This document shows, piece after piece, positions 1-9,317 of a stretch of 64,000 nt of DNA. The first letter of the stretch is position 1. Each line of letters opens with the position of its first letter. Under the pieces are notes generated by a model, which worked only from the letters and a program-made list of their open reading frames with translations, was not told the origin of the DNA and did not search any database. The translations under genes and the position numbers were made by a program. Origin of the DNA: Gemmatimonadota bacterium (GTDB lineage Bacteria > Gemmatimonadota > Gemmatimonadetes > Gemmatimonadales > GWC2-71-9); NCBI GenBank assembly GCA_003169895.1, contig PNAE01000006.1, positions 62,001 to 126,000 of the forward strand, in the 5' to 3' direction.

Positions 1-208
1 TCGCCTCGTCCGTGGCGCGCGTGGACGCCGTAAACGAGGTGGTGACATAGCCGGTGATCGTGATCGGTGCGGGCTTCGCGGCGGCTGAGTCAGCGGATTG
101 AGCTGCGAGCATGTTGGGAATGCCCAGGGCCCAGAGCCCAAAGCCCAGAGCCAGGCCCGGAGCCCGGAGCCGAGAGCTGGTGGTAGTGATTGGAGACTTC
201 GTCGACAT
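1..208 (-). CDS. Outer-membrane beta-barrel (porin-like) protein, N-terminal part
   Basis: The ATG at 208-206 is preceded by GAGGTGA and the reading frame stays open off the left edge (69 codons seen). The product starts with a basic N-terminus, a long hydrophobic Ala/Leu/Gly segment and a likely signal-peptidase site after AQS or nearby. It continues with PITITGYVTTSFTAS, an alternating pattern typical of the first strand of an outer-membrane barrel. It lies 22 bp downstream of kdpC on the same strand, so it is probably the last gene of the kdp operon and may be a passive channel that feeds the K+ ATPase; that role is inferred from position. The signal-peptide codons overlap a 7-bp repeat array (124-172). 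The family cannot be confirmed because most of the gene is outside the window. Confidence 0.6.
   Translation of the reverse strand, partial: MSTKSPITTTSSRLRAPGLALGFGLWALGIPNMLAAQSADSAAAKPAPITITGYVTTSFTASTRATDEA
124..172 (-). repeat. Seven-copy heptad array inside a signal-peptide coding region
   Basis: Seven contiguous 7-bp units read on the minus strand (for example GGGCTCC, GCTCTGG, GCTTTGG). Because 7 is not a multiple of 3, the array is read in all three phases, and it encodes the hydrophobic stretch of the porin signal peptide. The unit GGCTCTG is the reverse complement of CAGAGCC, which is repeated at 15640-15653. Confidence 0.75.
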
Positions 209-230
209 CGTTGGATCACCTCAAGAGAGT

Positions 231-833
231 TCAGCGCGCCGCAGCAGGCCGTGGCAGCACGCTGTCGAGCGCAATGTTGAGCAGGAGGACGTTCACCCGC
301 GGCTCGCCGAAGAAGCCGAACTGGCGACCAGTGATGTGTTGCTCAACCAGCGTCCGCACCCGGGCGCTGTCGGCTTGGCGCGCCCTGGCCACGCGAGCCA
401 CCTGCAGGAAGGCGTTGGCGGGCGAGATGTCGGGATCGAGTCCCGACGCGGAACTGGTGACCATGTCGGCGGGAATACTTCCCTTCACCGCACCGTTGTT
501 CTTGATGGCGTCGTCGATGGCGCCAGCGATCAGCGTGTCGGCAAGCTTGCGATCGGTCGGCCCCTTGTTGGTGCCGCTCGACGCGCTAGCGTCGTAGCCG
601 TTCCCCGCCGCCGACGGCCGCGGATGGAAGTACTCCGGCCGCGTGAAGGTCTGCCCGATCAGCGCACTGCCGACGACGCGCCCGTTCGCCGTGACGAGCG
701 ACCCGTTCGCCTGGTGCGGGAAGAGTACCTGCGCGAGCCCGGTCACGATCCCGGGGTACACCACGCCGGTGATGACGCAGAGCAGCAGCGTCAGGACGAT
801 CGCGGGACGTAGTTGCTTCCTGAGCATGGTCAC
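231..833 (-). CDS. kdpC: Potassium-transporting ATPase subunit C
   Basis: 200 aa, the normal length for KdpC. One N-terminal membrane helix (about residues 12-34) is followed by a periplasmic domain with the family segments [35 protein letters not shown] and a C-terminal [14 protein letters not shown]. KdpC is the single-span subunit needed for assembly and activity of the KdpFABC high-affinity K+ pump in the inner membrane. The start is GTG at 833, overlapping the kdpB stop (GTGA); an ATG two codons further in is the alternative. It is the last kdp structural gene before the barrel protein. Confidence 0.97.
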   Translation of the reverse strand: MTMLRKQLRPAIVLTLLLCVITGVVYPGIVTGLAQVLFPHQANGSLVTANGRVVGSALIGQTFTRPEYFHPRPSAAGNGYDASASSGTNKGPTDRKLADTLIAGAIDDAIKNNGAVKGSIPADMVTSSASGLDPDISPANAFLQVARVARARQADSARVRTLVEQHITGRQFGFFGEPRVNVLLLNIALDSVLPRPAAAR

Positions 834-2899
834 ACCATCCGGAGGAGAACGAGGAGCACATCGATGAGCTTGATGCCGGCGAACGGCACCAGGATCCCGC
901 CCACGCCATAGATCCAGAGATTGCGGCGCAGGATCGCCGCCGCCCCGGCCGGGCGATACCGCACGCCGCGGAGCGCGAGCGGAATCAGCGCCACGATGAT
1001 CAGCGCGTTGAAGATCACGGCGGCCAGGATGGCGGATTGCGGCGAATGCAGCCGCATCACGTTGAGCGCATTGAGCGCGGGATACGTCACGGCGAACATC
1101 GCCGGGATGATGGCGAAATACTTCGCAACGTCGTTGGCAATCGAGAACGTGGTCAACGACCCGCGGGTCATCAGCAGCTGCTTCCCGATCTCGACGATTT
1201 CGATCAGCTTGGTCGGATTGGAGTCGAGATCGACCATGTTGCCGGCCTCACGCGCCGCCTGGGTACCGGTGTTCATCGCGACGCCCACATCGGCCTGGGC
1301 CAGCGCCGGTGCGTCATTGGTGCCGTCGCCGGTCATGGCCACCAGCCGGCCGCCCTGCTGCTCGCGGCGGATCAGTGCCAGCTTGTCTTCCGGCTTGGCT
1401 TCGGCGAGGAAATCGTCGACGCCCGCCTCGTGCGCAATCGCCGCCGCAGTGAGCGGGTTGTCGCCAGTGATCATGACGGTGCGGATTCCCATGGCGCGCA
1501 AGCGGTCGAAGCGCTCACGCATGCCGCCCTTGACGATGTCCTTCAAGTAGACCACGCCGAGCACGTGCGTGTGGCCAGGACTCCGTTCCGCGACAACCAG
1601 TGGCGTCCCGCCTTCGTGTGCGATCTGTTCCACGATGCCGACCATTTCCATCGGCACGGTGCCGCCTGCTTCCTGCACCCAGTGTGTGATCGCGTCGCCG
1701 GCACCCTTGCGGAGCTGTACGTCACCCATGTCGACGCCACTCATCCGCGTCGCCGCCGAGAACGGCACGAACACCATTTGCTGATGCTCGGGGGTTTCAC
1801 TCACGGTGCGGCCGCGGAGATTGAATCGTTCCTTGGCGAGCACCACGATGCTGCGGCCCTCGGGCGTCTCGTCGGGCAATGAGGCCAGCTGCGCCCGATC
1901 GGCCAGCTGCTCCGGCGTCACACCCTGCACCGGCCGGAACTCCACCGCCTGGCGGTTGCCGAGGGTGATGGTGCCGGTCTTGTCGAGCAGCAGGGTGTTG
2001 ACATCTCCCGCGGCCTCGACGGCCCGACCGCTCATCGCGATGACGTTCTGCTGAATCATCCGGTCCATGCCGGCGATGCCGATGGCCGAGAGCAGGCCAC
2101 CGATAGTCGTCGGGATCAAGCACACCAGCAGCGAGATCAGAATCGGAATCGCGACCGCACCGCCGGAGTAGATCGCAAACGGCTGCAACGTCACGACCGC
2201 GAGCAGGAAGATCACCGTCAAGCCAGACAGCAGGATCGTCAATGCAATCTCGTTGGGCGTCTTCTGGCGCTTGGCGCCTTCCACCAACGCGATCATCCGA
2301 TCAAGGAATGTCTCGCCCGGGTTCGCGGTGATCCGGATCACCAGGAAATCGGACAGCACCTTGGTGCCGCCGGTTACAGCCGAGCGGTCGCCGCCAGACT
2401 CGCGAACGACCGGCGCCGACTCGCCGGTGATGGCCGACTCGTCGACTGAGGCAACGCCCTCGATCACGTCGCCGTCGCCCGGGATTACGTCCTCGGGCAG
2501 GCAGACCACCACATCGCCGGTGCGCAGCTCGCTTGCCGCCACCGCCACGAACTGGTCACGCCGCGCCGCATTGGCCAGGCGCTTTGCCTGGGTATCCTGG
2601 CGGCTCTTCCGCAGCGCGTCGGCCTGTGCCTTGCCGCGCCCTTCCGCCATCGCCTCGGCGAAGTTGGCGAACAGCACGGTGAACCAGAGCCACACCGCGA
2701 TCTGCAGCGTAAAGCCGATGTCGCCGTGACCGACCACGATGTCACGGAGGAGAATCGCCGTCGTGAAGACGCTGCCGATCAGCACCACGAACATGACCGG
2801 ATTCCGCACCATGTGGCGCGGGGTGAGCTTGACCACCGCGTCGCCTACGGCGCGGCGCACGATCGGGGGGTCGAAGAGAGGACGCTTGGAGAGTGCCAT
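830..2899 (-). CDS. kdpB: Potassium-transporting P-type ATPase subunit B
   Basis: 689 aa, full length. This is the catalytic P-type ATPase that hydrolyses ATP to drive K+ uptake by KdpFABC. Visible motifs: TGES at residues 158-161 (actuator domain), the phosphorylation motif DKTGT at 306-310 with Asp306 as phosphoacceptor, [10 protein letters not shown], and the hinge [16 protein letters not shown]. Hydrophobic pairs lie near the N-terminus, around residues 220-275, and in the last 100 residues. The ATG is one base after the kdpA stop and the 3' end overlaps kdpC, so translation is coupled through the operon. No key residue is missing. Confidence 0.98.
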   Translation of the reverse strand: MALSKRPLFDPPIVRRAVGDAVVKLTPRHMVRNPVMFVVLIGSVFTTAILLRDIVVGHGDIGFTLQIAVWLWFTVLFANFAEAMAEGRGKAQADALRKSRQDTQAKRLANAARRDQFVAVAASELRTGDVVVCLPEDVIPGDGDVIEGVASVDESAITGESAPVVRESGGDRSAVTGGTKVLSDFLVIRITANPGETFLDRMIALVEGAKRQKTPNEIALTILLSGLTVIFLLAVVTLQPFAIYSGGAVAIPILISLLVCLIPTTIGGLLSAIGIAGMDRMIQQNVIAMSGRAVEAAGDVNTLLLDKTGTITLGNRQAVEFRPVQGVTPEQLADRAQLASLPDETPEGRSIVVLAKERFNLRGRTVSETPEHQQMVFVPFSAATRMSGVDMGDVQLRKGAGDAITHWVQEAGGTVPMEMVGIVEQIAHEGGTPLVVAERSPGHTHVLGVVYLKDIVKGGMRERFDRLRAMGIRTVMITGDNPLTAAAIAHEAGVDDFLAEAKPEDKLALIRREQQGGRLVAMTGDGTNDAPALAQADVGVAMNTGTQAAREAGNMVDLDSNPTKLIEIVEIGKQLLMTRGSLTTFSIANDVAKYFAIIPAMFAVTYPALNALNVMRLHSPQSAILAAVIFNALIIVALIPLALRGVRYRPAGAAAILRRNLWIYGVGGILVPFAGIKLIDVLLVLLRMV

Positions 2900-2900
2900 G

Positions 2901-4616
2901 TTAGAACAGTCCTCCCTTCAACATCATCAGGTGCTCTACCAGCGGTCCGAGAGAAAGCGCCGGGAAGAAGGTCAGGGCACTCACGATCAGGACGACACCG
3001 ACAAGCAACACCACGAACAACGGCGTCGTGACCGGGAAGGTGCCGGCGGATTCCGGCGATGCCTTCTTCTCGGCCAGGAACCCGGCGAGCGCGAGCATTG
3101 GGACCATCATCGCGAACCGCCCGATCAGTGTGTTTAATCCGAGCATCGTGTTGTAGTAGTAGGTCGTGCCCGTGAGTCCCGCGAACGCGCTGCCGTTGTT
3201 GGCGGCGGTGGACGAGAATGCGTAGAGAATCTCGGACAGCCCGTGCGGCCCAGCGTTGTTGAGCCCGGCCAGGCCAGGAGCGACGAGTACGGAGATCGCG
3301 GTCATGGTGAGAATCGCGGCCGGAAAGACCAGCACGTACAGCATCGCCATCTGGACTTCGCGCGCCTGGATCTTCTTGCCGAGATACTCCGGCGTACGCC
3401 CGACCATGAGCCCCGCAATGAACACGGTGAGTACTACCATCATGAGCATGCCATAGAGGCCGGCGCCCACGCCGCCGAAGACGACTTCACCCAACTGCAT
3501 GTTCACCAGCGGGACCATGCCGCCGATCGGCGTGAACGAGTCGTGCATGGCGTTGACGGCACCGCACGATGCATCCGTGGTGACGGTGGCGTAGAGGGCA
3601 GAGTTCGCGATGCCGAACCGCACCTCCTTCCCTTCCATGTTTCCGCCAGGATTGGTCGCCGAGCTCGCGACGTCAATGCCATGGGCGGCATGAATCGGGT
3701 TGCCGCGCGCCTCGGCCCAGTAGGCCGTGGCGACGCCGGCGAAGAAGAGGGTGAACATCGCGGCCCAGACCGCCCAGCCATGCTTCTGGTTCTTCACCAT
3801 CCGGCCGAGGAAATAGGTCAACGCAGACGGGATCATGAAGATCGCGAACATCGACCAGAAATTGGTCCACGGCGTCGGGTTTTCGAACGGGTGCGCCGCG
3901 TTGGCGTTGAAGAAGCCGCCGCCATTGGTGCCGAGCTGCTTGATGGCCTCCTGGCTGGCGACCGGGCCCATCGCGATCACCTGCTTGGCACCCTCGAGCG
4001 TGGTAACCTCGAGGTATTTCGCGAAGTTCTGGATGGCGCCCTGCTGGACGAGAATCAACGCAACTACCAGCGACAGCGGGATCAGCACGTACAGCGTGCC
4101 GCGCACGAGATCGACCCAGAAGTTGCCGATCTTGCCAGCGCTCTTGCGGGCGATGCCGCGCACCAGTGCCACCGCGCAAGCGATGCCGACGGCCGCGGAG
4201 GCGAAGTTGTGGAACGCTAGCTGGGTCATTTGCGAGAAGTACGACATCACGCTCTCGCCAACGTACGACTGCCAGTTCGTGTTGGTCGTAAAGGAGGCTG
4301 ACGTCTCGAACGCCTGGCGGTCGGTCACCGCGGCGAAGTGCTGCGGATTGAGCGGCAGCAGGTGCTGCAGCCGCAGCACGATGTACGTGAGGAGCATCGT
4401 GGCAAGCGAAAAGAGCAGCATCGCCCCGGCATACCGGGTCCAATGCTGGTCTTCCGCCGGATCCACGCCGCCGAGCCGGTAGATGCCGCGTTCCACCGGC
4501 GCCAGCCAGCGCACCGACCCGTCGTACACCCGCACGAGGTACTTCCCCAGCGGCTTCGCCACGAGCAGCACGCACGCCGAGAAGAAGAGGATCTGCAGCC
4601 AGCCGTTGGCGGTCAT
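2901..4616 (-). CDS. kdpA: Potassium-transporting ATPase subunit A
   Basis: 571 aa, full length, strongly hydrophobic throughout. KdpA is the channel-like subunit that selects K+. Its four pore repeats are visible as TTNTNWQSY (about 110-118), GTNGGGFFN (about 230), a SCGAVN segment (about 350) and NNGSAFAG (about 465). The ATG shares its A with the last base of the kdpF stop (TGATG), which is translational coupling. It is followed after one base by kdpB. Location: inner membrane. Confidence 0.98.
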   Translation of the reverse strand: MTANGWLQILFFSACVLLVAKPLGKYLVRVYDGSVRWLAPVERGIYRLGGVDPAEDQHWTRYAGAMLLFSLATMLLTYIVLRLQHLLPLNPQHFAAVTDRQAFETSASFTTNTNWQSYVGESVMSYFSQMTQLAFHNFASAAVGIACAVALVRGIARKSAGKIGNFWVDLVRGTLYVLIPLSLVVALILVQQGAIQNFAKYLEVTTLEGAKQVIAMGPVASQEAIKQLGTNGGGFFNANAAHPFENPTPWTNFWSMFAIFMIPSALTYFLGRMVKNQKHGWAVWAAMFTLFFAGVATAYWAEARGNPIHAAHGIDVASSATNPGGNMEGKEVRFGIANSALYATVTTDASCGAVNAMHDSFTPIGGMVPLVNMQLGEVVFGGVGAGLYGMLMMVVLTVFIAGLMVGRTPEYLGKKIQAREVQMAMLYVLVFPAAILTMTAISVLVAPGLAGLNNAGPHGLSEILYAFSSTAANNGSAFAGLTGTTYYYNTMLGLNTLIGRFAMMVPMLALAGFLAEKKASPESAGTFPVTTPLFVVLLVGVVLIVSALTFFPALSLGPLVEHLMMLKGGLF

Positions 4617-4705
4617 CAGAACTTCTCCGGCCGAAGCAGGGTGTAGATCAGATAGGCGAGGGTCGCAACCGCGACCACTGCGGCGAGCACTGTTTCAGTG
4701 GTCAT
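4616..4705 (-). CDS. kdpF: KdpF small subunit of the K+ ATPase
   Basis: 29 aa, a single hydrophobic helix (VLAAVVAVATLAYLIYTLL) ending in the typical RPEKF tail of KdpF. It stabilises the KdpABC complex in the membrane. GGGAGG lies 4 nt before the ATG. The ATG overlaps the stop of the 39-aa gene upstream (ATGA), and its own stop overlaps the kdpA start. Size, tail and position make the call safe. Confidence 0.93.
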   Translation of the reverse strand: MTTETVLAAVVAVATLAYLIYTLLRPEKF

Positions 4706-4821
4706 GAATCCCTCCCGGTGTCCGTATCGGTGCGGCGTCCCAATGCGGCGCATCCGCGGACGTATGCGAGCATCACGCCGAAGAAGACGACGCTGCCGAC
4801 GATGTAAGCCAGATCGAGCAT
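4702..4821 (-). CDS. 39-aa membrane peptide at the head of the kdp operon
   Basis: The ATG at 4821-4819 follows AGGAGG by 9 nt, and the stop overlaps the kdpF ATG (ATGA). The product starts MLDLAYIVGSVVFFGVML, a single membrane helix, then AYVRGCAALG and a polar tail rich in Asp, Thr and Arg. Strong ribosome-binding site, helix and coupling to kdpF all support a real gene, although it is too short for most gene finders. I recall similar peptides with an AYVxGCxxL segment next to kdpF in other genomes, but I cannot check that. The likely role is an accessory to the K+ pump or a leader that sets translation of kdpF. Confidence 0.75.
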   Translation of the reverse strand: MLDLAYIVGSVVFFGVMLAYVRGCAALGRRTDTDTGRDS

Positions 4822-4943
4822 GATCACCCGCCTCCTGGGCCAACGGTTTGATCTCACACGCTACGCATGCCGGGGCGACGGAGATGTCAGGAGTTGACTG
4901 ACCTCGCGTCAGGCGGCGCGCGTACCGGCATGGAGGGTAGGGG

Positions 4944-4962
4944 TGCGCCCATGAAGGGCGCA
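4944..4962. other. Hairpin in the leader between kdpD and the kdp structural genes
   Basis: Perfect 7-bp inverted repeat TGCGCCC / GGGCGCA with a 5-nt loop. It sits in the 174-bp spacer 4822-4995 upstream of the 39-aa gene, downstream of the direct-repeat operator. There is no T-run, so it is more likely a processing or attenuation structure than an intrinsic terminator. No clear -35/-10 pair is visible in the spacer. Confidence 0.35.
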
Positions 4963-4981
4963 TGCGAAGAGGCTTGGCGCG

Positions 4982-5000
4982 GCGTTAAGAAAGCGTTAAG
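4982..5000 (-). promoter_or_regulatory. Candidate KdpE (OmpR-family) operator, 11-bp-spaced direct repeat
   Basis: CTTAACGC occurs twice on the minus strand (5000-4993 and 4989-4982), identical and exactly 11 bp apart start to start. That is the spacing used by OmpR/PhoB/KdpE-type winged-helix regulators. It overlaps the kdpD stop codon (4998-4996) and lies just upstream of the spacer leading to kdpF, where a KdpE site would be expected. Binding is inferred; only the repeat is seen. Confidence 0.55.
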
Positions 5001-6495
5001 ACTCGATCGCGTCCGCGGGCAGATCTGCCGCAGGAAGGGAGAGCACGAACTCGCTGCCACCGCGGCCGCGCGGCGAGTAGGTCATGGTACCGTCCTGGAT
5101 CTCGGCGAGGCGACGAGCAATGGAGAGCCCGAGCCCGGCGCTGCCGCTGTCGGCGATGGCGCCCGACGGCCGGTAGAACGGCTCGAAGATTCGCTCGCGC
5201 TCGGCCTCAGCCACGCCCGGTCCGCGGTCAGCGACTGTGAAGCGTAGCCAGCCGCCGTCGCGCGTCACGTGGAGGGCGATCGGTGTGCCGGATGGTGAGT
5301 ACTTGTGGGCGTTCTCGACGAGATTGACGAGAATGCGCAGGGCGTGGACGAAATCGAAGCGTCCCACGAGCAACGTACTGTTATCCTGAAAGGTGATGTC
5401 GAGTCGGCGGTCTCCCAATACGCCTGACACCCGCTGCACCAGCGCACCGATCAGATCGTCCACCGCGTTGAGCGCGATGTGGAGCGGGATGGCACCGCCC
5501 TGCAATCGCGAGAGATCGAGCAGGTCGGCCACCAGTCGGTTGAGCCGGTCAGCCTCCTCCTCGATGACCAGAGCGCGGTCGTCGCGCGAGCGCATGTCGT
5601 GCGCCAGCGCCTTGATCGTGGTCAGCGGCGTGCGGAGGTCGTGCGACACCGACGCCAGCAGCGCATCCTTGAGCCGGTCGGCGGCTCGCAGCGCGTCGGC
5701 CCGATCGGCCGCCGCGACGAGCCGGATGCGTTCGATGCCGAGGGCTGCGTAGTAGCTCAGGGCGCGCAGGAAGCGGCGTTCCGCATGCGCGAGATCGATG
5801 CCGCGCGCATCGCGCAACTCCAGGACACCCACCACGTGGCCACGCACATGGAGCGGCAGGAGCCAGGCGACGGCTGTCGCCCCAGGCGGCACGTCGTCCG
5901 GCGCGTCGGCACTAGCGGCGAGGCGCGTGGTTCCGTCGGCGAGGCGGAGCGCGGCGCAGCCGTTCTGTCGAACCCACACCAGCAACGGATCGGCGACCTG
6001 CGCGTCGACACCGTTGCCGACGTGTATCTCACACGCGGCGACGTGAAGGTTGGCACGAATGGTCTCGCCAACGGCAGCCAGGGCGTCTTCGGAACGCGCC
6101 ACGTTGAGCGTCTCGGCGCCGAGCTCGGCGAACTGATTGACCTCCTCGGCGCGCTGGCGTGCAACGACCGCCTCGCGCTGGAGGCGGTGCAGCATCTGCG
6201 CTGCCACCGCGCTCACTGCAACAAAAACAACAAGAACCGACCAGTCGAGCGGGTCGTTGATGCGCAGCGTCCCGTACGGCCGCAGGAAGAACCAGTTGAA
6301 CAGCACGAATGCCGCGCCAGACAGCGACAAGCCGAGGGTCCGGCCGCCGCTCACCGTGCCGAGCAGAATCACCAGCAGGTAGAGCAGCGTGACATGGGCC
6401 TTGTCGAGACGGCCGCGGAACGCCAGCATGGCGAACGTGACGCCCCCCAGTGCGATGGTCCACAGCACCCAGCGGTGCCAGGGGCGAAGGGTCAC
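4996..6495 (-). CDS. kdpD: KdpD-type sensor histidine kinase lacking the N-terminal KdpD domain
   Basis: 499 aa, against about 900 for E. coli KdpD. It starts directly with four membrane helices of the DUF4118/KdpD type (about residues 10-102), then a GAF-like region (about 120-255), the HisKA motif ASVSHDLRTPLTTIK with His285, and an HATPase domain with N box VNLVENAHKYS, DRGPGV and SAGLGLSIAR. The cytoplasmic KdpD sensor domain and Usp domain are absent, so K+ or turgor sensing must use the membrane or GAF part or a separate protein. The start is GTG at 6495, overlapping the kdpE stop (GTGA). It is expected to phosphorylate the KdpE encoded immediately upstream. Confidence 0.92.
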   Translation of the reverse strand: MTLRPWHRWVLWTIALGGVTFAMLAFRGRLDKAHVTLLYLLVILLGTVSGGRTLGLSLSGAAFVLFNWFFLRPYGTLRINDPLDWSVLVVFVAVSAVAAQMLHRLQREAVVARQRAEEVNQFAELGAETLNVARSEDALAAVGETIRANLHVAACEIHVGNGVDAQVADPLLVWVRQNGCAALRLADGTTRLAASADAPDDVPPGATAVAWLLPLHVRGHVVGVLELRDARGIDLAHAERRFLRALSYYAALGIERIRLVAAADRADALRAADRLKDALLASVSHDLRTPLTTIKALAHDMRSRDDRALVIEEEADRLNRLVADLLDLSRLQGGAIPLHIALNAVDDLIGALVQRVSGVLGDRRLDITFQDNSTLLVGRFDFVHALRILVNLVENAHKYSPSGTPIALHVTRDGGWLRFTVADRGPGVAEAERERIFEPFYRPSGAIADSGSAGLGLSIARRLAEIQDGTMTYSPRGRGGSEFVLSLPAADLPADAIES

Positions 6496-7220
6496 GTCCC
6501 GTCCGCGGCGGATGCCTCGGCGGCGGTGGCAAACCGGTAGCCGACACCGGGCTCGGTAATGATGTAACGCGGGCGAATCGCGTCCGCCTCGATCTTGCGC
6601 CGCAGGTGCGCCACATAGACGCGGAGATACTGCTGCGCATCGCCGAACTGGCGGCCACGCCAGACTTCACTGAACAGGTATTGATGAGTGAGTGTGCGCC
6701 CCGCTTGCGTCATCAGGACGCGGAGCAGGTCCCATTCAATTGGTGTGAGGTGGAGCAGCTCGCCGCCGCGGGTCAGCGACCGCGCGGTCAGGTCGAGCAC
6801 CAGGTCACCGATGACGATGCGAGCCTCACCCTGCCCCGCGCTCGTCGCGGCACGGCGCATTAGCGCACGGGCACGCGCTTGCAGCTCGGACGTACTGAAC
6901 GGCTTGGTGAGATAGTCATCGGCGCCGGCGTCGAGCAGCCGGACCTTCTCCTCGTCGGCGTGCCGCGCGGAGAGGACGAGGATGGGCACGTTGGACCACG
7001 CACGAATCGCGCGGCACACCTCCAGGCCGCTCATGTCGGGGAGGCCAAGGTCGAGCACGACCAGGGTGGGGCGCTCGGCGGCAACCAGATCGATGCCCTG
7101 CGAGCCGGTCCCCGCCTCGATCACGCGCGCCGTGTCACGGAACGCATTGTGCACGGCGCGCCGGATCGGCAACTCGTCGTCAATCACGAGCACCAACGGT
7201 GCGGTGGAGTTCGCGCTCAG
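6492..7220 (-). CDS. kdpE: KdpE-type response regulator, probable CTG start
   Basis: 242 aa from the chosen start. Receiver domain with acidic pair IDDE (about 13-16), phosphoacceptor Asp57 in VVLDLGLPD and the conserved Lys in LTKPF. The C-terminal OmpR-type winged helix has LTPIEWDLLRVL and YLRVYVAHLRRKIE. It is the expected activator of kdpFABC and is coupled to kdpD by a GTGA overlap. The start is unusual: receiver strand 1 needs a start near 7220, and the only codon at the gene junction is CTG, which overlaps the upstream stop as CTGA. TTG at 7196 would trim eight residues; the ATG at 7346 would add a 42-residue Arg-rich tail read from inside the upstream gene. Confidence 0.93.
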   Translation of the reverse strand: MSANSTAPLVLVIDDELPIRRAVHNAFRDTARVIEAGTGSQGIDLVAAERPTLVVLDLGLPDMSGLEVCRAIRAWSNVPILVLSARHADEEKVRLLDAGADDYLTKPFSTSELQARARALMRRAATSAGQGEARIVIGDLVLDLTARSLTRGGELLHLTPIEWDLLRVLMTQAGRTLTHQYLFSEVWRGRQFGDAQQYLRVYVAHLRRKIEADAIRPRYIITEPGVGYRFATAAEASAADGT

Positions 7221-8611
7221 CTGACCGATCCGGCTCTGGCGGCGGGCGTGGCGGCGGGCATGGCGCTGGGCAGGCGCAACCCGACGACGTTTTCGCGGCC
7301 GACGCGCCGGATCACCAATTCGCCGCCATGTACGCTGGCGATCCACCGCAAGATCGAGAGCCCCAGCCCGCCCACCCGTCCCGCGTCATCGATCCGGGGG
7401 GTGGACGGCGGCTCGGTGGGAATCGGCTCACCAGTACTCCGGACCTCGAGCAGTACATGACTGCCCTCGCGGCGGACGCGCACCGCGACCGGGGGCCCGG
7501 GTTCGCCGTGCCGGCATGCGTTCTCCAATAGCTCGAGGAGCGCCTCGCGAAGCAGCGCTTCGTCGCCGGTCAATTCACAGTCCGTGATCTCGTCGAGTTC
7601 GAGGTGCTGCCCGAGCGCCTTGGCCCGTGCCCGGAAGAGATCGGTGGCCTCCAGCGCCAACGCGTCGAGTTCCACGACGTCGCGCAGCGGCGGACGCTCA
7701 CCGGCCTCCATGCGGGCGAGGAGCATCAGGTCCTGGACCCGGTGGGTCATCTGGCCGGCGGCGGCGTGCACGCGACGGAGAGCACGCATGTACTCGTCGG
7801 TGGTGCGTTCCCGCTCAAGGCCGAGATCAGCTTCACCCAACACCAGCGTGAGCGGCGTGCGAATCTGGTGGGCCACTTCGCGCACGAAGCGGCGGGACTG
7901 CTCCTGCAACGCCTGAATGCGGTCGAGCAGGTCATTGAACCGCAGGGCCAGACGGTCGAGCTCGTCGGGCGGCACGCGGACCGGGAGGCGCCCGGCCAGC
8001 TCGCCGGGTGAGATCGCGTCGGCGGCGCGGCCCAGCGCATCGATGGGTGCGAGGGCGAAACGCGTCAACACGTATCCGATGGTCAGCGCCAGCAGCAACA
8101 CGACGGGAAGCAGCCGGGCGACCCGGAGGAGAAAGTTGCGCTGGCGCCGTCGCAACACGTCGGTCGTGGCGGCGGCGACCACCCGGATTCCCACTATGGT
8201 ATCGGTCGCGTAACGCAGGTGTAATCCGTTCGGCAGCGGGATTCGATCGATGTCGCCGACGTCAGGGAGCTGGTCGATGCCCGGGATGCGGCTGATCATC
8301 GCGCTGTCGCCACCGCTGGCCACTCGTGCGCCAGACGGATCGTAGACGACAAAGGCGAACCGGCTCGGGGTCCAGTCCCGAAGCGCCTGGCGCACGCCAT
8401 CGAACACGCTGCTGTCGACCAGGATGTGGCCGGATTCGCGGCGAATCACGGTGCGGGCGCTCGCCGCGGCGTCCTTGAGACGCTCGTTGAATTCATGCCC
8501 GCCGTCGAGCGTCACATACCAGTAGCTGACACCCTCCATCGCGACAACGCCGACGAAGAGCGCCACGGCAAAGCCGGCAGTCAGGCGCAGCCGGAGCCGG
8601 CTAAGTGTCAT
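7217..8611 (-). CDS. Two-component sensor histidine kinase with HAMP domain
   Basis: 464 aa. First helix at about 10-33, a periplasmic region to about 160, second helix at about 165-185, a HAMP linker, then HisKA and HATPase. The H box reads REVAHQIRTPLTLV: Gln follows the phosphorylated His instead of the usual Glu/Asp. This also occurs in some TctE-like kinases, so it need not mean loss of function. N box LLENACRHG and GLGLSILR are present. The start codon overlaps the stop of the response-regulator gene upstream by 11 bases, so they form a pair. Its 3' end overlaps kdpE, placing this system and KdpDE in one operon. The signal is unknown. Confidence 0.92.
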   Translation of the reverse strand: MTLSRLRLRLTAGFAVALFVGVVAMEGVSYWYVTLDGGHEFNERLKDAAASARTVIRRESGHILVDSSVFDGVRQALRDWTPSRFAFVVYDPSGARVASGGDSAMISRIPGIDQLPDVGDIDRIPLPNGLHLRYATDTIVGIRVVAAATTDVLRRRQRNFLLRVARLLPVVLLLALTIGYVLTRFALAPIDALGRAADAISPGELAGRLPVRVPPDELDRLALRFNDLLDRIQALQEQSRRFVREVAHQIRTPLTLVLGEADLGLERERTTDEYMRALRRVHAAAGQMTHRVQDLMLLARMEAGERPPLRDVVELDALALEATDLFRARAKALGQHLELDEITDCELTGDEALLREALLELLENACRHGEPGPPVAVRVRREGSHVLLEVRSTGEPIPTEPPSTPRIDDAGRVGGLGLSILRWIASVHGGELVIRRVGRENVVGLRLPSAMPAATPAARAGSVS

Positions 8612-9290
8612 CAACCGGCTCGGCGAGCGAGAGAACGTAGCCGCGGGAACGCACCGTGTGAATCACCTCGACCTGCCCTTCGGCGTGGATCCGGCGGCGG
8701 AGGCGGCCGACCAGGACGTCGACGGCGTTGCCCACCGGGTCGAAATTGTCATCCCACACGTGCTCGAGAATCTGGCTGCGACTCACGACGCGTTCGGGAT
8801 TGCGCATCAGGTACTCGAGCAGCGCGTACTCCCGGGCGGTCAGGCGGATCGACCCGGCGCCGCGCCGCGCAGTGAGCGTCCGGGTGTCGAGCTCGAGGTC
8901 CGCGAACTGCAGCACCACGTCGAGCTGGGCGGCCGGTCGGCGTGCCAGCGCCCGCAACCGCGCCAGCAGTTCCTCGATGGCGAACGGCTTGGAAAGGTAG
9001 TCGTCGGCTCCGACGTCGAGGCCGCGGACCCGGTCGTCCAGCCCAGCCCGCGCCGTCAGCATCAGGATCGGCGTACTGCCGCCGCGCTGACGATGCTGGC
9101 GACAGACCTCGTACCCGTCCACGTCGGGAAGGCCGACGTCGAGCACGGCGAGGTCGTACTCGTTCACCGCCAGCGCGGTGAGGCCGGCGACGCCGGTCGG
9201 GGCGACATCGGCGGCCATCGCGGCTTCACGCAGCGTGCGCTGCAGCAGATCGGCCAGGGCCGGGTCGTCCTCGATGATGAGTACGCGCAT
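8601..9290 (-). CDS. OmpR-family response regulator
   Basis: 229 aa. Starts MRVLIIEDDPALADLL; receiver phosphoacceptor Asp51 in LAVLDVGLPDVDGYEV, the signalling Thr in LMLTARAG, and Lys in LSKPF. C-terminal winged helix with LTAREYALLEYLMRNP, SRSQILEHVWDDNFDP and VDVLVGRLRRRI. It is a DNA-binding transcriptional regulator, presumably phosphorylated by the kinase encoded immediately downstream at 7217-8611. It opens the regulator cluster that continues into kdpE and kdpD. The regulon is unknown, but linkage suggests envelope or ion homeostasis. Confidence 0.95.
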   Translation of the reverse strand: MRVLIIEDDPALADLLQRTLREAAMAADVAPTGVAGLTALAVNEYDLAVLDVGLPDVDGYEVCRQHRQRGGSTPILMLTARAGLDDRVRGLDVGADDYLSKPFAIEELLARLRALARRPAAQLDVVLQFADLELDTRTLTARRGAGSIRLTAREYALLEYLMRNPERVVSRSQILEHVWDDNFDPVGNAVDVLVGRLRRRIHAEGQVEVIHTVRSRGYVLSLAEPVDDT

Positions 9291-9317
9291 GGAGAGATGT
9301 ACGCAGGACCGGGCAAA

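Noticed and set aside
1037..1882. Long plus-strand open frames opposite kdpB, kdpA and most other genes
   Set aside because: Antisense frames that arise from high GC; His/Arg-rich, no domains, no ribosome-binding sites.
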